64,000 bases of DNA. Origin: Paenibacillus_E sp042676385 (GTDB taxonomy: Bacteria; Bacillota; Bacilli; Paenibacillales; NBRC-103111). Of this stretch, positions 35,031 through 44,710 are shown piece by piece. Location: assembly GCF_042676385.1 (NCBI RefSeq), contig NZ_JBHTHA010000050.1, forward strand, positions 1-64,000, read 5' to 3'. The notes beneath the pieces are model-generated. The model had not been told where the DNA came from, made no database searches, and saw only the letters and a list, made by a program, of their open reading frames with translations. How positions within the stretch are numbered: position 1 is the first letter of the stretch; each line of letters starts with the position of its first letter. The position numbers and the translations under genes are program-made.

Positions 35031-37820
35031 TTATAATGTAAAGCGATAATCGCCGCTTCCCGCTGTGAATACAATACGTCCATCTTCATAACGGGCATCC
35101 GGGAAATCGCCGGATACGTTCTTCAGATCATCCTGGTTGCCCGGAAGCATGATCGTGGCCGTCGTATTCGCCGGTACCTCGAAATGATAGGTTATACCTC
35201 GGTCTGCCTTCTCCCAGTTGGATCGAATGGTTCCGTATAGAGATTCATACGTTGCTGAAGCGCGCATAAGCGTCCCTCCAACGAGCGGTTTCAATATAAA
35301 GTGCTTGTATCCAGGGGTCTCCCAAACGGGACGAATTCCCGTTACGCCCGCGAAGAGAAAGTCGCAAACAGCACCATACGAATAGTGATTCAGAGATCCT
35401 GACAATTCGCCATCCGGCTTAATTCCTTTCCAGCTCTCCCAAATGGTCGTCGCACCGTTGCTGACGGCATACAGCCACGAAGGGCACGTATCCTGCTCCA
35501 ACAACCGGAAAGCGATATCAGCATGTCCGTAATCCGCCAACACCTGAAGGATGAAAGGTGTCGATAGGAAACCAGTATTCAAGTGATAATCCTGTTCTTC
35601 GACCATCTGGGCCAGCCTGTCAGCGAGAGCTTGTTTCTTATCCGCATACGCTAATCCGAATGCTAACGTACGGACATTAGGCGCCTGCCTGCCTTCCAAT
35701 ATATAGCCGTCATCTTTAATAAAATATTGATTATATACGCGTCTAATTTTCTCATAAAGTGCTTGGTACTTGGCTTCTTCCTCTGCCTTCCCCAGCACAG
35801 ATGCCATTTCAGCCAACAATCGGGTGGAATAGGCATAGTAGGCGGTTGACACATCCGGATGATTTCCTTTGGTTTTGGTCAAAACTGCCATGAGATCTCC
35901 CATTTCAGTGTCAGTTTCAAGCCACTCCCCCCAATGGAACCTCGTATCCCAGATGTAATCAGCGTCAAGTTCCCCGTCCGTATAATGTTGATAAGCAGGC
36001 GAATCTTGGTATAGCTCATTCGCATTCTTCGCACAGGCAGCCATGTAATCGACCCATGCCTTGGCAGAATCGAACTGATTCTCTAATATAGCCTTGTCTC
36101 CATAACAAAGATACATCGTCCATGGAATGATAACAGCCGCATCGCCCCAGCCTGCTGAACCGTCAAGAATGCTGGCTGTACCAGGTTTCGGCCTGCGCAT
36201 GGCCACCATCGGGTTGTTATTTTGCTCTGTGAATCTTTCCCATTCCTCCACGCTGTGATGCCCAATAACAGTTGGCACTGTGCTGCCGACCGAACCGTCA
36301 GCGAATTGTTCCGCCGCTACGTCGGCCATCCACTTTTCAAAGAATGGATACACATTCATAAAATCCGACGCCGTTCTACAGAATACTTGGGCGTCCCCTG
36401 TCCATCCCGCCCTTTCCCGGGTTGGGCAATCGGTAGGCACCTCCATAAAGTTTCCCTTTTGGCTCCATTTGGAGTTGGATACCAACCTATTGATTAATGG
36501 ATTCGAACAGGTGAAATCCCCCGTCTCACCCAAGTCGGAATACACCGCCACAGCTGTAAAATTCTCGGGTATTATTTCTCCTGGATAATTCTTAACGAGT
36601 ACATAGCGAAAGCCGAAGATCGAAAACCGCGGACAGTAGCGCTCTTCACCATTACCAGCCGTAATGTAACGAATCTCTTGGAAATCTTCCAGTGTTCCGT
36701 GATCCGCTAGATTTTGTAGAGTAAAGTTTCCGTGCTTATCTAAGGTTTCCCCATGGATTAGAACAATCTCAGTCCCTGCGTCGCCTTGAACCTTCATTTC
36801 TACCCAACCTGCGATGTTTTGACCAATATCAAGAATCGTTTCGCCATTTGGCGTTCGTATTACTTTTGGCGTAAATCTTTCTTTCTCTCTTACCGCGACA
36901 CTCCGGGTAGCAATCAAGTTGTCGAATCCATCGTCTGCGAGCCCAACAGGCTCCCAGGAGGAATCGTCATAAGAAGGTTGATTCCATCCCTCTATGTTGA
37001 TTCTGGCATCATAAAAATCACCAGCTTTCATGTCCGATTTACGTAATGGTCCAAGGGACGTCTTAAAGGAGTTGTCACTGCCGATGATCTCGCGGCTTCC
37101 ATCTTCGTAGTCCAACACGAGTTGCCCCAGAAAAGCTACTTTATAGCCAAAATTGTTCTTTAAACTTGCTCCACCCGTAGCCCCTCTCCACCAACCGTCC
37201 CCGAGAATGACACCTAGCGCATTGGGGCCTTCTTGCAAGAATGGAGTCACATCGTAAACTTGGTATTGCAGGCGTTTGTAATAAGAAGTGAAACCCGGCG
37301 TGAACAGATGGTCCGTGCCCTCGATTCCATTCAGATAAAAGTTGTACAACCCCTTCGATGTCAGGCAAGCTCTGGCCGATTTGAGCCCCTTCTTTACGAT
37401 GAATTCCTTCCGGATATACGGAGCCGGCTTATAGGCGTGAATGTCTACTTCTTTCTCAGGTTCAATCCAACGGGCCATCCAATCCGAAGCATTCAACAAT
37501 CCAGCTTCAAAGAAAGCGGGATCGCTGAAAGAGGACTCCTCTTCAAGATTACTCCAAACTTTAACTCTCCAATATATCCGTTCAAGCGATTTTAATTCCG
37601 GACCCTCAAACAGAATGCCCTGCGATTTGTCCGTCTCAACCTTGCCGCTGTCCCAAATCATGTTAGTGAAGCTCTCGTTCGAAGATCCTTGAACTTGATA
37701 TGCGGTTTGTAAGACGTTTCTGCCATCACTCTGAAGTTTCCAACCTAGACGAGGCTTTTGCGTGTCCAATCCCAAGGGATTTTCCAAATACTCCGTTCGC
37801 AATGATACTACTTCCAACAT
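35031..37820 (-). CDS. Alpha-L-rhamnosidase, GH78
   Basis: A 929-aa protein without signal peptide. Order: N-terminal beta domains (about 1-330; IYWRVKVWSN, FYLNGIEG), concanavalin-like part, the (alpha/alpha)6 catalytic barrel (about 440-780) with DCPTRERAGWTGDAQVFCRT around residue 467, in which the glutamate of RERAGW is the expected general acid, and a C-terminal beta-sandwich (ATYESLYGTIRSNW). These blocks match Bac_rhamnosid proteins closely. It releases terminal L-rhamnose from imported glycosides or rhamnogalacturonan fragments. It is the last gene of GH43-uidA-GH78, 18 bp after uidA, under the promoter at 41338. Confidence 0.92.
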   Translation of the reverse strand: MLEVVSLRTEYLENPLGLDTQKPRLGWKLQSDGRNVLQTAYQVQGSSNESFTNMIWDSGKVETDKSQGILFEGPELKSLERIYWRVKVWSNLEEESSFSDPAFFEAGLLNASDWMARWIEPEKEVDIHAYKPAPYIRKEFIVKKGLKSARACLTSKGLYNFYLNGIEGTDHLFTPGFTSYYKRLQYQVYDVTPFLQEGPNALGVILGDGWWRGATGGASLKNNFGYKVAFLGQLVLDYEDGSREIIGSDNSFKTSLGPLRKSDMKAGDFYDARINIEGWNQPSYDDSSWEPVGLADDGFDNLIATRSVAVREKERFTPKVIRTPNGETILDIGQNIAGWVEMKVQGDAGTEIVLIHGETLDKHGNFTLQNLADHGTLEDFQEIRYITAGNGEERYCPRFSIFGFRYVLVKNYPGEIIPENFTAVAVYSDLGETGDFTCSNPLINRLVSNSKWSQKGNFMEVPTDCPTRERAGWTGDAQVFCRTASDFMNVYPFFEKWMADVAAEQFADGSVGSTVPTVIGHHSVEEWERFTEQNNNPMVAMRRPKPGTASILDGSAGWGDAAVIIPWTMYLCYGDKAILENQFDSAKAWVDYMAACAKNANELYQDSPAYQHYTDGELDADYIWDTRFHWGEWLETDTEMGDLMAVLTKTKGNHPDVSTAYYAYSTRLLAEMASVLGKAEEEAKYQALYEKIRRVYNQYFIKDDGYILEGRQAPNVRTLAFGLAYADKKQALADRLAQMVEEQDYHLNTGFLSTPFILQVLADYGHADIAFRLLEQDTCPSWLYAVSNGATTIWESWKGIKPDGELSGSLNHYSYGAVCDFLFAGVTGIRPVWETPGYKHFILKPLVGGTLMRASATYESLYGTIRSNWEKADRGITYHFEVPANTTATIMLPGNQDDLKNVSGDFPDARYEDGRIVFTAGSGDYRFTL

Positions 37821-37838
37821 GTCGGTGACCTCCCAAAG

Positions 37839-39638
37839 CTACGATTTATAATTAAAGTCAGGAATCGATTTCCATCTTTTACGCAATTCATGCGCCACGT
37901 ATTTCGGCTTCCGGTCCCTGGTGAAGATCCCCTTCTTATTTCCTTGAACCCTAATGATGCTTTGGCTCGTCTGGAAGTCCGCGAAATTCCAAACCTGTTC
38001 GCCGATGAAATGCTCGAATTCGTCGAACACCTCGTGATTCGCGCGATAAAACTGGGCTTGGTACTCTTCCGTGAACATGACGGGATCGATGTCATGAAGT
38101 CCGGCGATGGTATCTGTCCCATACTCCGTCACCATGATCGGCTTCCCCGGGCAGCGCTTGCCCCAACCGTTCAATTCGGCTCGAAGCGCCATCTTTGCGG
38201 AATCGAAATCGCCGGGGAACGCGTACCAACCGTAGTAGCGGTTAATGCAAATGACATCGATCAGCTCCGCAACTTTGTCACATTCGGGAGTAGCCGCAAT
38301 ATGCGTAACGATGGTGACGGGTCTTCCCTGCGGATCGATCGCTTTCGCGAGTTCCACGAGGGGTTTGAAATATTCCGCGGCACCGTCTTCTTCGGAAGCT
38401 GGCTCATTCGCGATACACCACATCACGACGCTAGGATGGTTCTTGTCGCGGGCGATGAGCTCTCGCACCGCCTCCTGATGAGCTTCTTGCGTCCGCAGGA
38501 CCTCCCAAGTGTTCCGCTTCTGTCCGTTGCTATGCGCAACCACATTAAAATTAAGATGCAAACCTACGGCCGGGGTTTCATCGATCACCACGATTCCCTC
38601 TTGGTCCGCCAGTCTCATCACTTCCTCGGAATAAGGGTAATGCGCCGTCCGGAAGGAATTGGCTCCAATCCACTTCATCAACTGGAAATCCATCACATTC
38701 GCAGCTTCGTTCAAGCCTCGGCCGTTAAGCGGCGTATCTTCGTGCTTACCGAATCCTTTAAAGTAAAAAGGCTTGTCATTAATCAGGAACTTTTCGTCCT
38801 TCACTTCGACCGTCCGGACGCCAAACGGTTGATCATACACGTCAATAACTTGTCCGTCTTGAATCAGTTGCAGCCTGAGTTGATACAGGTATGCATTGAG
38901 CGGCTCCCAGAGTTTCGCATTCTCGATGCGGATCGTGCCGGACAACCCCTGGCAATCTCCAACCGTGACTCCCGATTGATCGACGACTTCAGCCTTCACC
39001 TCCGCTTCGCCTTCGAACGTTGCCTCGAAGCGAACAATCCCCGTTGAGGCACTGAGTTCCGTTATGATGCTTACGTCTTTAATGTAGCTTCGAGGCGTTG
39101 TGTAGATTTTGACCGGTCGATGAAGCCCCGCATAGTTAAAAAAGTCAAAGTAAGGACTGTTCTTGACGACCTTGCCTACCCCCGGAACCTCCGACTCGCT
39201 ATAACTGCCCATCGGAAGCGTTGTCTCGTCGACGATATTGTTCACCGCTACCGTCAAGCGGTTTTTACCCGCTTTCAAAAACGAATTGATCTCCGATTCG
39301 AATGGAGTAAAACCTCCTACGTGTTCCATGACCAGACGGCCGTTTACATACACCTTGGCCTTATGGGTCGCGGAACCGAAGCGCAGAACGATTCTCTCCG
39401 GGAGCAGTAGGCTCGGTACCGTAAAGTCTCTTTCATACCATACCCAGCCTACATGGTTTCGAATTTCAGCCGTAACCCCTGCATCATTGAAAGAAGAAGG
39501 TACGGACATACTAATGGTGTCAGTAAGAGGTGCGCTCTGCCACTCTTCCTGTAGTCCTGTTCCCTTGTCCAACTTAAAATTCCAAACTCCTCCAAGGTCG
39601 ATCACACTGCGCGATTCCGTCAAGATAGGATATAACAT
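37839..39638 (-). CDS. uidA: Beta-glucuronidase, GH2
   Basis: A 599-aa protein, the same length as Escherichia coli UidA. Domains: sugar-binding jelly roll (1-180), immunoglobulin-like domain (180-275), TIM barrel (275-599). The acid/base glutamate is in WCIANEPASEED (about 409), the nucleophile in VTEYGTDTIAG (about 505), and the N-K motif that recognises the glucuronate carboxylate is present in GNKKGIFTRDRKPK (about 566). No signal peptide, so it acts on imported glucuronides. It lies 35 bp after GH43 and 18 bp before GH78, in one operon. Confidence 0.93.
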   Translation of the reverse strand: MLYPILTESRSVIDLGGVWNFKLDKGTGLQEEWQSAPLTDTISMSVPSSFNDAGVTAEIRNHVGWVWYERDFTVPSLLLPERIVLRFGSATHKAKVYVNGRLVMEHVGGFTPFESEINSFLKAGKNRLTVAVNNIVDETTLPMGSYSESEVPGVGKVVKNSPYFDFFNYAGLHRPVKIYTTPRSYIKDVSIITELSASTGIVRFEATFEGEAEVKAEVVDQSGVTVGDCQGLSGTIRIENAKLWEPLNAYLYQLRLQLIQDGQVIDVYDQPFGVRTVEVKDEKFLINDKPFYFKGFGKHEDTPLNGRGLNEAANVMDFQLMKWIGANSFRTAHYPYSEEVMRLADQEGIVVIDETPAVGLHLNFNVVAHSNGQKRNTWEVLRTQEAHQEAVRELIARDKNHPSVVMWCIANEPASEEDGAAEYFKPLVELAKAIDPQGRPVTIVTHIAATPECDKVAELIDVICINRYYGWYAFPGDFDSAKMALRAELNGWGKRCPGKPIMVTEYGTDTIAGLHDIDPVMFTEEYQAQFYRANHEVFDEFEHFIGEQVWNFADFQTSQSIIRVQGNKKGIFTRDRKPKYVAHELRKRWKSIPDFNYKS

Positions 39639-39673
39639 GTCTCACAAGCTCCTTTTATAAAAGTGATATAATC

Positions 39674-41227
39674 TCACGCATGAGGCGTGTATTGAAACCA
39701 ATCAAACGATGCGGGAACCGTACACGATTTGCCGTTACCCGTTGCATACAGACCAAAGTACACGCCCGTAAAGCCGCCGGCCACTTCGGTCGAAAGCAAT
39801 GAGCACTCACCGGACCCAAATGGTTTACGCTCCCCATTCGGGGAAGAGTAATAGAACGAGTATTTAGCTGGCTCCGCTTCCAAACCGAGGATGATGTTCG
39901 AGCCTTCAAACTCTTCTTCGAGCTCCACTTTCCAGAGCGACCCGATCCGCCTGCGAAGGATCACTTGGCGTCTTCCATTTGCTCCACAGGTAAGCGCTAT
40001 CTCATAATGGAACCTCTCATTCATATACACCGTAAGCCCAGCTTCTTCGCCTTCATGTACGGGTTCAAATAACATAAGCGTAGAAACACTGCATCGAAAA
40101 TGCTGCTGTCTCCGTCCTATAAACGCCGGAGAACCGATATCACTTAAAGTTAAGGCTGAACCGTGAAGTGTCATCCAACCCATTCTTTCTTCTAGGGACC
40201 AATCCGCGTCCTGCGGATTTCTTAAGAAGTTCCACTCCAGCTGCAATCGGTTGGAATTAAAATCATCAACGTCAGGCGTAGGCGTTTCATCGACTACAAG
40301 CGGAAGCGTTCCGGCATCCATCTTCTCGGCAATCATGCCGCCCTCCCCGATCACCGGCCATCCGTCCGCGGACCAGGTAACCGGGGCTAGGAAGGTCTCA
40401 CGTCCCAAATGGTGGTGCCGCCCGCTAAACGGAACGGATACGGGGCGAATCCCCAGGAAAACGGCCCACCAGCTTCCATCCTCCAGTTGGACGAGATCCG
40501 CATGGCCCGTTGCCTGGATGGAACTTCCAGAACTCCGGTGAGTCAGGATAGGATTGTCAGGATTGCTTTCGAACGGTCCGTATGGCGAATCACTCCTTGC
40601 GATCGTAACCATGTGACCATACTCGGTCCCTCCCTCTGCAATCATCAAAAAATACTTCCCGTTAACCCGATACAGATGCGGGCCTTCCGCAGATTTTCCA
40701 CCCGTGCCTTGCCAGATGAGACGTCGTTCGGATAACAGTTTTCCGGACTCCAGGTCGATTTCCGCTTGATATATCCCCTTCGGCTCGTCCCCAAAGAATC
40801 CGCCGGTTCCTGTAATATAGACACGCCCATCTTCATCAAAAAACAGGGATGGATCTACACTCGGCCATTCCGGCCAAATCGGCTCGGACCAAGGCCCCTC
40901 CGGCTTTTCCGCCCAAACGTAGAAATTGCGGAACATTTTGACATTCGTCGTAATCATATAGAAACGGCCGTTATGGAAGCGGATGGTTGGCGCATAAATG
41001 CCCATTGAGCTTCTGCAGTCTTCCAGATCCAACTGGCTTTGGCGCGTGAGGCAATGTCCAATCTGCTTCCAATGAACAAGATCGCGGCTATGAAAGATCG
41101 GTACGCCCGGGAAATATTCAAACGTACTTGTGACCAGATAAAAATCTGCACCTACCCGACAAACACTCGGGTCGGGATGGAAGCCCGGGATTACCGGGTT
41201 TGAATATTGAATAGTCGAATCAGCCAT
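39674..41227 (-). CDS. GH43 beta-xylosidase/arabinofuranosidase
   Basis: A 517-aa intracellular enzyme. NPVIPGFHPDPSVCRVGADF carries the catalytic base aspartate (residue 19), and AEGPHLYRVNGKYFLMIAEG the general acid glutamate near 180; the five-bladed propeller spans about 1-310. The C-terminal 200 residues form a beta-sandwich with RMGWMTLHGSAL, as in GH43 beta-xylosidases of subfamilies 11 and 12. Start 41227 follows GGAAAGGGAG; the longest frame begins 15 codons earlier without a good site. First gene of the GH43-uidA-GH78 operon, under its own regulon promoter. Confidence 0.9.
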   Translation of the reverse strand: MADSTIQYSNPVIPGFHPDPSVCRVGADFYLVTSTFEYFPGVPIFHSRDLVHWKQIGHCLTRQSQLDLEDCRSSMGIYAPTIRFHNGRFYMITTNVKMFRNFYVWAEKPEGPWSEPIWPEWPSVDPSLFFDEDGRVYITGTGGFFGDEPKGIYQAEIDLESGKLLSERRLIWQGTGGKSAEGPHLYRVNGKYFLMIAEGGTEYGHMVTIARSDSPYGPFESNPDNPILTHRSSGSSIQATGHADLVQLEDGSWWAVFLGIRPVSVPFSGRHHHLGRETFLAPVTWSADGWPVIGEGGMIAEKMDAGTLPLVVDETPTPDVDDFNSNRLQLEWNFLRNPQDADWSLEERMGWMTLHGSALTLSDIGSPAFIGRRQQHFRCSVSTLMLFEPVHEGEEAGLTVYMNERFHYEIALTCGANGRRQVILRRRIGSLWKVELEEEFEGSNIILGLEAEPAKYSFYYSSPNGERKPFGSGECSLLSTEVAGGFTGVYFGLYATGNGKSCTVPASFDWFQYTPHA

Positions 41228-41337
41228 TTTATCTCCCTTTCCTCGTTTGCCAACCTGTTCGGTCAACATCACGTGTAAAGTTCACGATTTTCTCTAAGCA
41301 CAATTATCCTCTCACGAAAACAAAAGGATCTATTAAC

Positions 41338-41403
41338 ATCATAAGGTCAATCTAACTCACTCACTAACACTCTCACGACTTATCCATAACGTTTTACCGA
41401 CTT
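41338..41403 (-). promoter_or_regulatory. Regulon promoter of the GH43-uidA-GH78 operon
   Basis: Minus strand: half-sites AAGTCGGTA (41395-41403) and AAGTCGTGA (41373-41381) 22 bp apart, GTTAG box (41364-41368), 20 nt, then -10 TATGAT (41338-41343). The start codon is 111 nt downstream, leaving a long leader. Confidence 0.8.
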
Positions 41404-41428
41404 CCTGTTTAGAAGCATTGGGCTAATG

Positions 41429-41464
41429 AAAAAACCAGGCCCATTAAAATGGAAACCTGGTTTT
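41429..41464 (-). terminator. Terminator after solute-binding protein B
   Basis: AAAACCAGG pairs with CCTGGTTTT and the minus strand continues in T. It lies 8 nt after the stop codon and just before the next regulon promoter. Confidence 0.85.
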
Positions 41465-41471
41465 AACTTTC

Positions 41472-43004
41472 TTATTTTTTGTTTGCAGCCGTCCAAGCGT
41501 CAAGCTGTTTTTGCTTCTCAGCAATAACTTTATCGATACCCGCTGCTTTCAGTTTAGCTTTGAACTCGGATAACTTATCTGCTGGGTCGAGTGTTCCTGA
41601 CTCCAACCCCTTCGCATACTGATCTGTTACATTTTTGAGAGCAATAATCTCATTTTTAACAGGCTCTGAATTGAATGTGAAGCCGAGGGCTTTCGATTTG
41701 ATCGCTTTTTGATTGGCTTCTGCAGTCAATTTCCACATTTCCTGCAAATCTGACTTCATCAAATAGGCGATGGATGGGTTCGTATAGATCCAACTTTGAA
41801 TCGAATATCCAACCGTCTTCGAATCAATACCGGCTGGGTAATCAATCGTATTTTCCGACACCTTCACATAGTGCTTCCCTTCAATGCCATAGATAAATAA
41901 ATTAGCAAGATCCTTATCTGTGTACATCAGATTCATGAGCATCATGACGCGTTCAGGGTTAGTTGAGTTAGCGGATATGGTCCACAATCCCCCTTGCGTA
42001 TTGGATGTAGTCGCATATATATTCTTCATTAACGGTGCAAACACGAGCTCTTTACCATTCGCCCGGATTTCCGATTCCAGGTTACCCGGTCTAAGGCCGA
42101 TGAAATAAGAAAATGCCTTATCTGCTTTTAACAAATCAGAGGCGTTAGCTTGAGTTGTAGCGGCATCCTTGTTGATATATCCAGCCTTAGCCCAACTATG
42201 GACCTTATTCAAATAGTCTTCATACTCTTTGGTCTCAAACAAGTTCACGACCTTTAGGCCATTGTCATATCCTGGCAATACTCCCAAACGATCGCCCAGT
42301 TTATCATACCAAACATACACATCCGACGGCATGGATAAACCGGCGCCGAGCGGAACGATATTAGGCTCATTATCCTTAATCGTCTTATACACTTGATCCA
42401 AGTCATCGATCGTCTTGATGGATGCTACATTAATTTTGTACTTATCCACTAAGTCTTTCCGCATAAGAACTCCTGGAACTCCTGTCGTGTAATCCTTATA
42501 GACAGGCACTCCATAGGTTTTTCCGTCAATTTTAACGCTAGAAAGATAGGCGGGATCGATCTGTTTTTTGATGCCTTCGCCATACTTATCGAGCAGACTG
42601 TCGATCGCGACTATTTTTCCCGTTGCCACATCGGGGCTGTACCCAGCACCAAATTCAAAGAACAAATCAAGTTTCTCACGGCCAGAAGTCATCAAATTCA
42701 TTTGTTGCGCCCAGGCGCCGATGCTGATGGGCATGATTTTCACTGTTGCGTTGATTTTGGCCTTTGTGATTTTGTTAATTTCATCTTGTACCGCTTGGGT
42801 ATCCTTAGGTGCTGCTCCGAATGCCGGCATGGCAATTGCGATCTCATAGGAATCTTTCGTAGCACTGCTCGTGCTCGCACTGGAAGCCGGAGCTGCTGTA
42901 GAACCACTGACTCCTCCATTTTTCGAAGACGAACACCCGACAATCATCCCTGTTAACATGACTGTGACAAGCGACAATGTAGCCAATATCACTTTCCTAT
43001 TCAT
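41472..43004 (-). CDS. Sugar ABC transporter solute-binding lipoprotein, locus B
   Basis: A 510-aa lipoprotein. The signal peptide ends MIVGC at about residue 24, followed by a Ser/Ala-rich linker. The mature part has EIAIAMPAFGAAPKDTQAVQ and FFEFGAGYSPDVATGKIVAI, and the LplA-type blocks NPERVMMLMNLMYTDKDLAN. It resembles the locus C binding protein (shared KALGFTF and KVIAEKQKQLDAW endings), indicating duplication. TTGGGGGGAT precedes the ATG. It has its own regulon promoter at 43042 and a terminator, so it can be made in excess over the permeases. Confidence 0.9.
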   Translation of the reverse strand: MNRKVILATLSLVTVMLTGMIVGCSSSKNGGVSGSTAAPASSASTSSATKDSYEIAIAMPAFGAAPKDTQAVQDEINKITKAKINATVKIMPISIGAWAQQMNLMTSGREKLDLFFEFGAGYSPDVATGKIVAIDSLLDKYGEGIKKQIDPAYLSSVKIDGKTYGVPVYKDYTTGVPGVLMRKDLVDKYKINVASIKTIDDLDQVYKTIKDNEPNIVPLGAGLSMPSDVYVWYDKLGDRLGVLPGYDNGLKVVNLFETKEYEDYLNKVHSWAKAGYINKDAATTQANASDLLKADKAFSYFIGLRPGNLESEIRANGKELVFAPLMKNIYATTSNTQGGLWTISANSTNPERVMMLMNLMYTDKDLANLFIYGIEGKHYVKVSENTIDYPAGIDSKTVGYSIQSWIYTNPSIAYLMKSDLQEMWKLTAEANQKAIKSKALGFTFNSEPVKNEIIALKNVTDQYAKGLESGTLDPADKLSEFKAKLKAAGIDKVIAEKQKQLDAWTAANKK

Positions 43005-43041
43005 CGTATCCCCCCAATAAGAATCATTGATTCACACCTTC

Positions 43042-43107
43042 ATCATATCGTCCCGTATCGTGAGCGACTAACACTCTACCGACTTCATAATAGCGTTTTC
43101 ACGACTT
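43042..43107 (-). promoter_or_regulatory. Regulon promoter of solute-binding protein B
   Basis: Minus strand: half-sites AAGTCGTGA (43099-43107) and AAGTCGGTA (43077-43085), GTTAG (43068-43072), 20 nt, TATGAT (43042-43047). The distal half-site overlaps the last codons of the response regulator gene. Confidence 0.8.
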
Positions 43108-44710
43108 ATTTGCCGCTGCTTTTTTGACTTCTATATTCCATTGGTCCCATCCCGACATGTTTCTTAAATAGTTTTGTAAAATATGAGAAATTCGTGTACC
43201 CCAAAGTCGACGCGATTGAGCTTACAGGGCGCTCCGTTTGAGACAATAACTCTTTGGCGACTTTGACTTTTTCAAGTACAATATAATCGGATAAGGCATA
43301 ACCCGTCTCTTTTTTAAATATTCTCGTTAAATAATCTGGATGGAGAAAGACTTGGTCCGCGATGATTTCGCGCGTCATATCTTGATCCATGTTAAGAGAG
43401 ATAAAGGTTTTTACGAACTGAACAATTTTTTCTGTCTCTTTGACCGCTTCTGCATGGATCATCGCTTTGCTCACAGAATGACGTACCCAAGCGAGCATAT
43501 CCGTTATGGACCGCACCGCCGACTCTGAAATGCGTCTTGACTCTTCATCTCCAAATAATTGATTGGCTTCAATGCCTCTCAAGTTCAGATAGGAAAAAAC
43601 GACTTGTGTGAAGTTTTGGTTGAATTGATGTAAGATTTCAGCATTGATTCCTTGATTGTTAACAAGGCTGCCTAATATCGATTCCACTTCATGAACGACA
43701 GCATCCTTAGTACCCGTCTTCATTAGAGACGCGACTACACCCAATGCCGGCAACTTCGCAGGGGACATGGAAGTACCGTTATCATGTTGAAGAAATACTT
43801 GATTCACGAAGGCAACATTGTTTCGGTCATGTCTCCGCAACTCAGCTACCATTCCGGTCATTTCATGTGCTTCTACAGATTGTCCAAAATAACAGGAGAG
43901 GTCACAGTAAAAATAATCTTTACAAGAATCGATATATTGTTGGCATGCTCGGTAAAGTTGTTCGTAATCCCAATTCTTCCCCCTATTGTCTACCATAATA
44001 ATCAAGAGCATTCCTCGATCCAAATGAAAACAGATTCCGTTAGAACCATCACCGATCAGGATTTCTTCAGCTGAATTTTTAAGCGCATACTCAAGGATCT
44101 TCTCATCCCTTCGGTTTAACCCTTTTTTCCATCTCTGGACCGAGATAAGAATAGGGAGAAAGATCGATTCTTCGGTAATGGGAATGTGATGCAATTCTAC
44201 TTGATCTCGTATCGCGGCAGGCTGGCTGGGTATGGAATTGTTGATCAAATCCACCCAGAACCGTTCAATGATAAAGGAATGATGCTTAATCCATAATTGA
44301 TGGGACTGGCTGTTTCTATTGATTTCACTGTTTCGATCTATAATAGCCTGTGCCTTTAGAATGGCATTTTCCAAGTCAACTGCACGAACAGGCTTGAGTA
44401 AATAATCGATACTCCCAAGTTGAAGCGCTTCTTTGGCATATTTAAAATCAGCATGACTTGTAAAGAAGATCGTCACCGTATTCGGATGATACTCTCTTGC
44501 CCAAGTCAGCAAATCGAAACCGCTGCCAAGAGGCATTTCAATATCACACAACAGGATATCAATCCTTTCCCTTACGAACAGGTCTTTGGCTTGTCTGATA
44601 TTTATCGCTGTAAACAGTTTACTGATGCCCAATTTATTCAAATCAAGATCTGATTTCACCCCTTCGATGGCAAGAACTTCATCGTCTACAATGAGCAGGT
44701 GATAACTCAT
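43106..44710 (-). CDS. Response regulator, YesN-type (receiver + AraC HTH), locus B
   Basis: A 534-aa regulator. The receiver domain (1-120) has LLIVDDEVLAIEGV, the phospho-acceptor aspartate near 55 in DILLCDIEMPLGSG and lysine in YLLKPVRA. The C-terminal AraC-type domain (about 430-534) reads EIIADQVFLHPDYLTRIFKK and TLGYTNFSYFTKLFKKHVGM. GGAGGAAACC precedes the ATG, which overlaps the kinase stop codon by 4 bp (ATGA). AraC-type proteins bind pairs of half-sites about two helical turns apart, which is the geometry of the six regulon sites, so this is the leading candidate regulator for them. Confidence 0.92.
   Translation of the reverse strand: MSYHLLIVDDEVLAIEGVKSDLDLNKLGISKLFTAINIRQAKDLFVRERIDILLCDIEMPLGSGFDLLTWAREYHPNTVTIFFTSHADFKYAKEALQLGSIDYLLKPVRAVDLENAILKAQAIIDRNSEINRNSQSHQLWIKHHSFIIERFWVDLINNSIPSQPAAIRDQVELHHIPITEESIFLPILISVQRWKKGLNRRDEKILEYALKNSAEEILIGDGSNGICFHLDRGMLLIIMVDNRGKNWDYEQLYRACQQYIDSCKDYFYCDLSCYFGQSVEAHEMTGMVAELRRHDRNNVAFVNQVFLQHDNGTSMSPAKLPALGVVASLMKTGTKDAVVHEVESILGSLVNNQGINAEILHQFNQNFTQVVFSYLNLRGIEANQLFGDEESRRISESAVRSITDMLAWVRHSVSKAMIHAEAVKETEKIVQFVKTFISLNMDQDMTREIIADQVFLHPDYLTRIFKKETGYALSDYIVLEKVKVAKELLSQTERPVSSIASTLGYTNFSYFTKLFKKHVGMGPMEYRSQKSSGK

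Noticed and set aside
37890..39047. 385-aa plus-strand frame opposite the beta-glucuronidase
   Set aside because: Antisense shadow; the minus strand carries all GH2 motifs.
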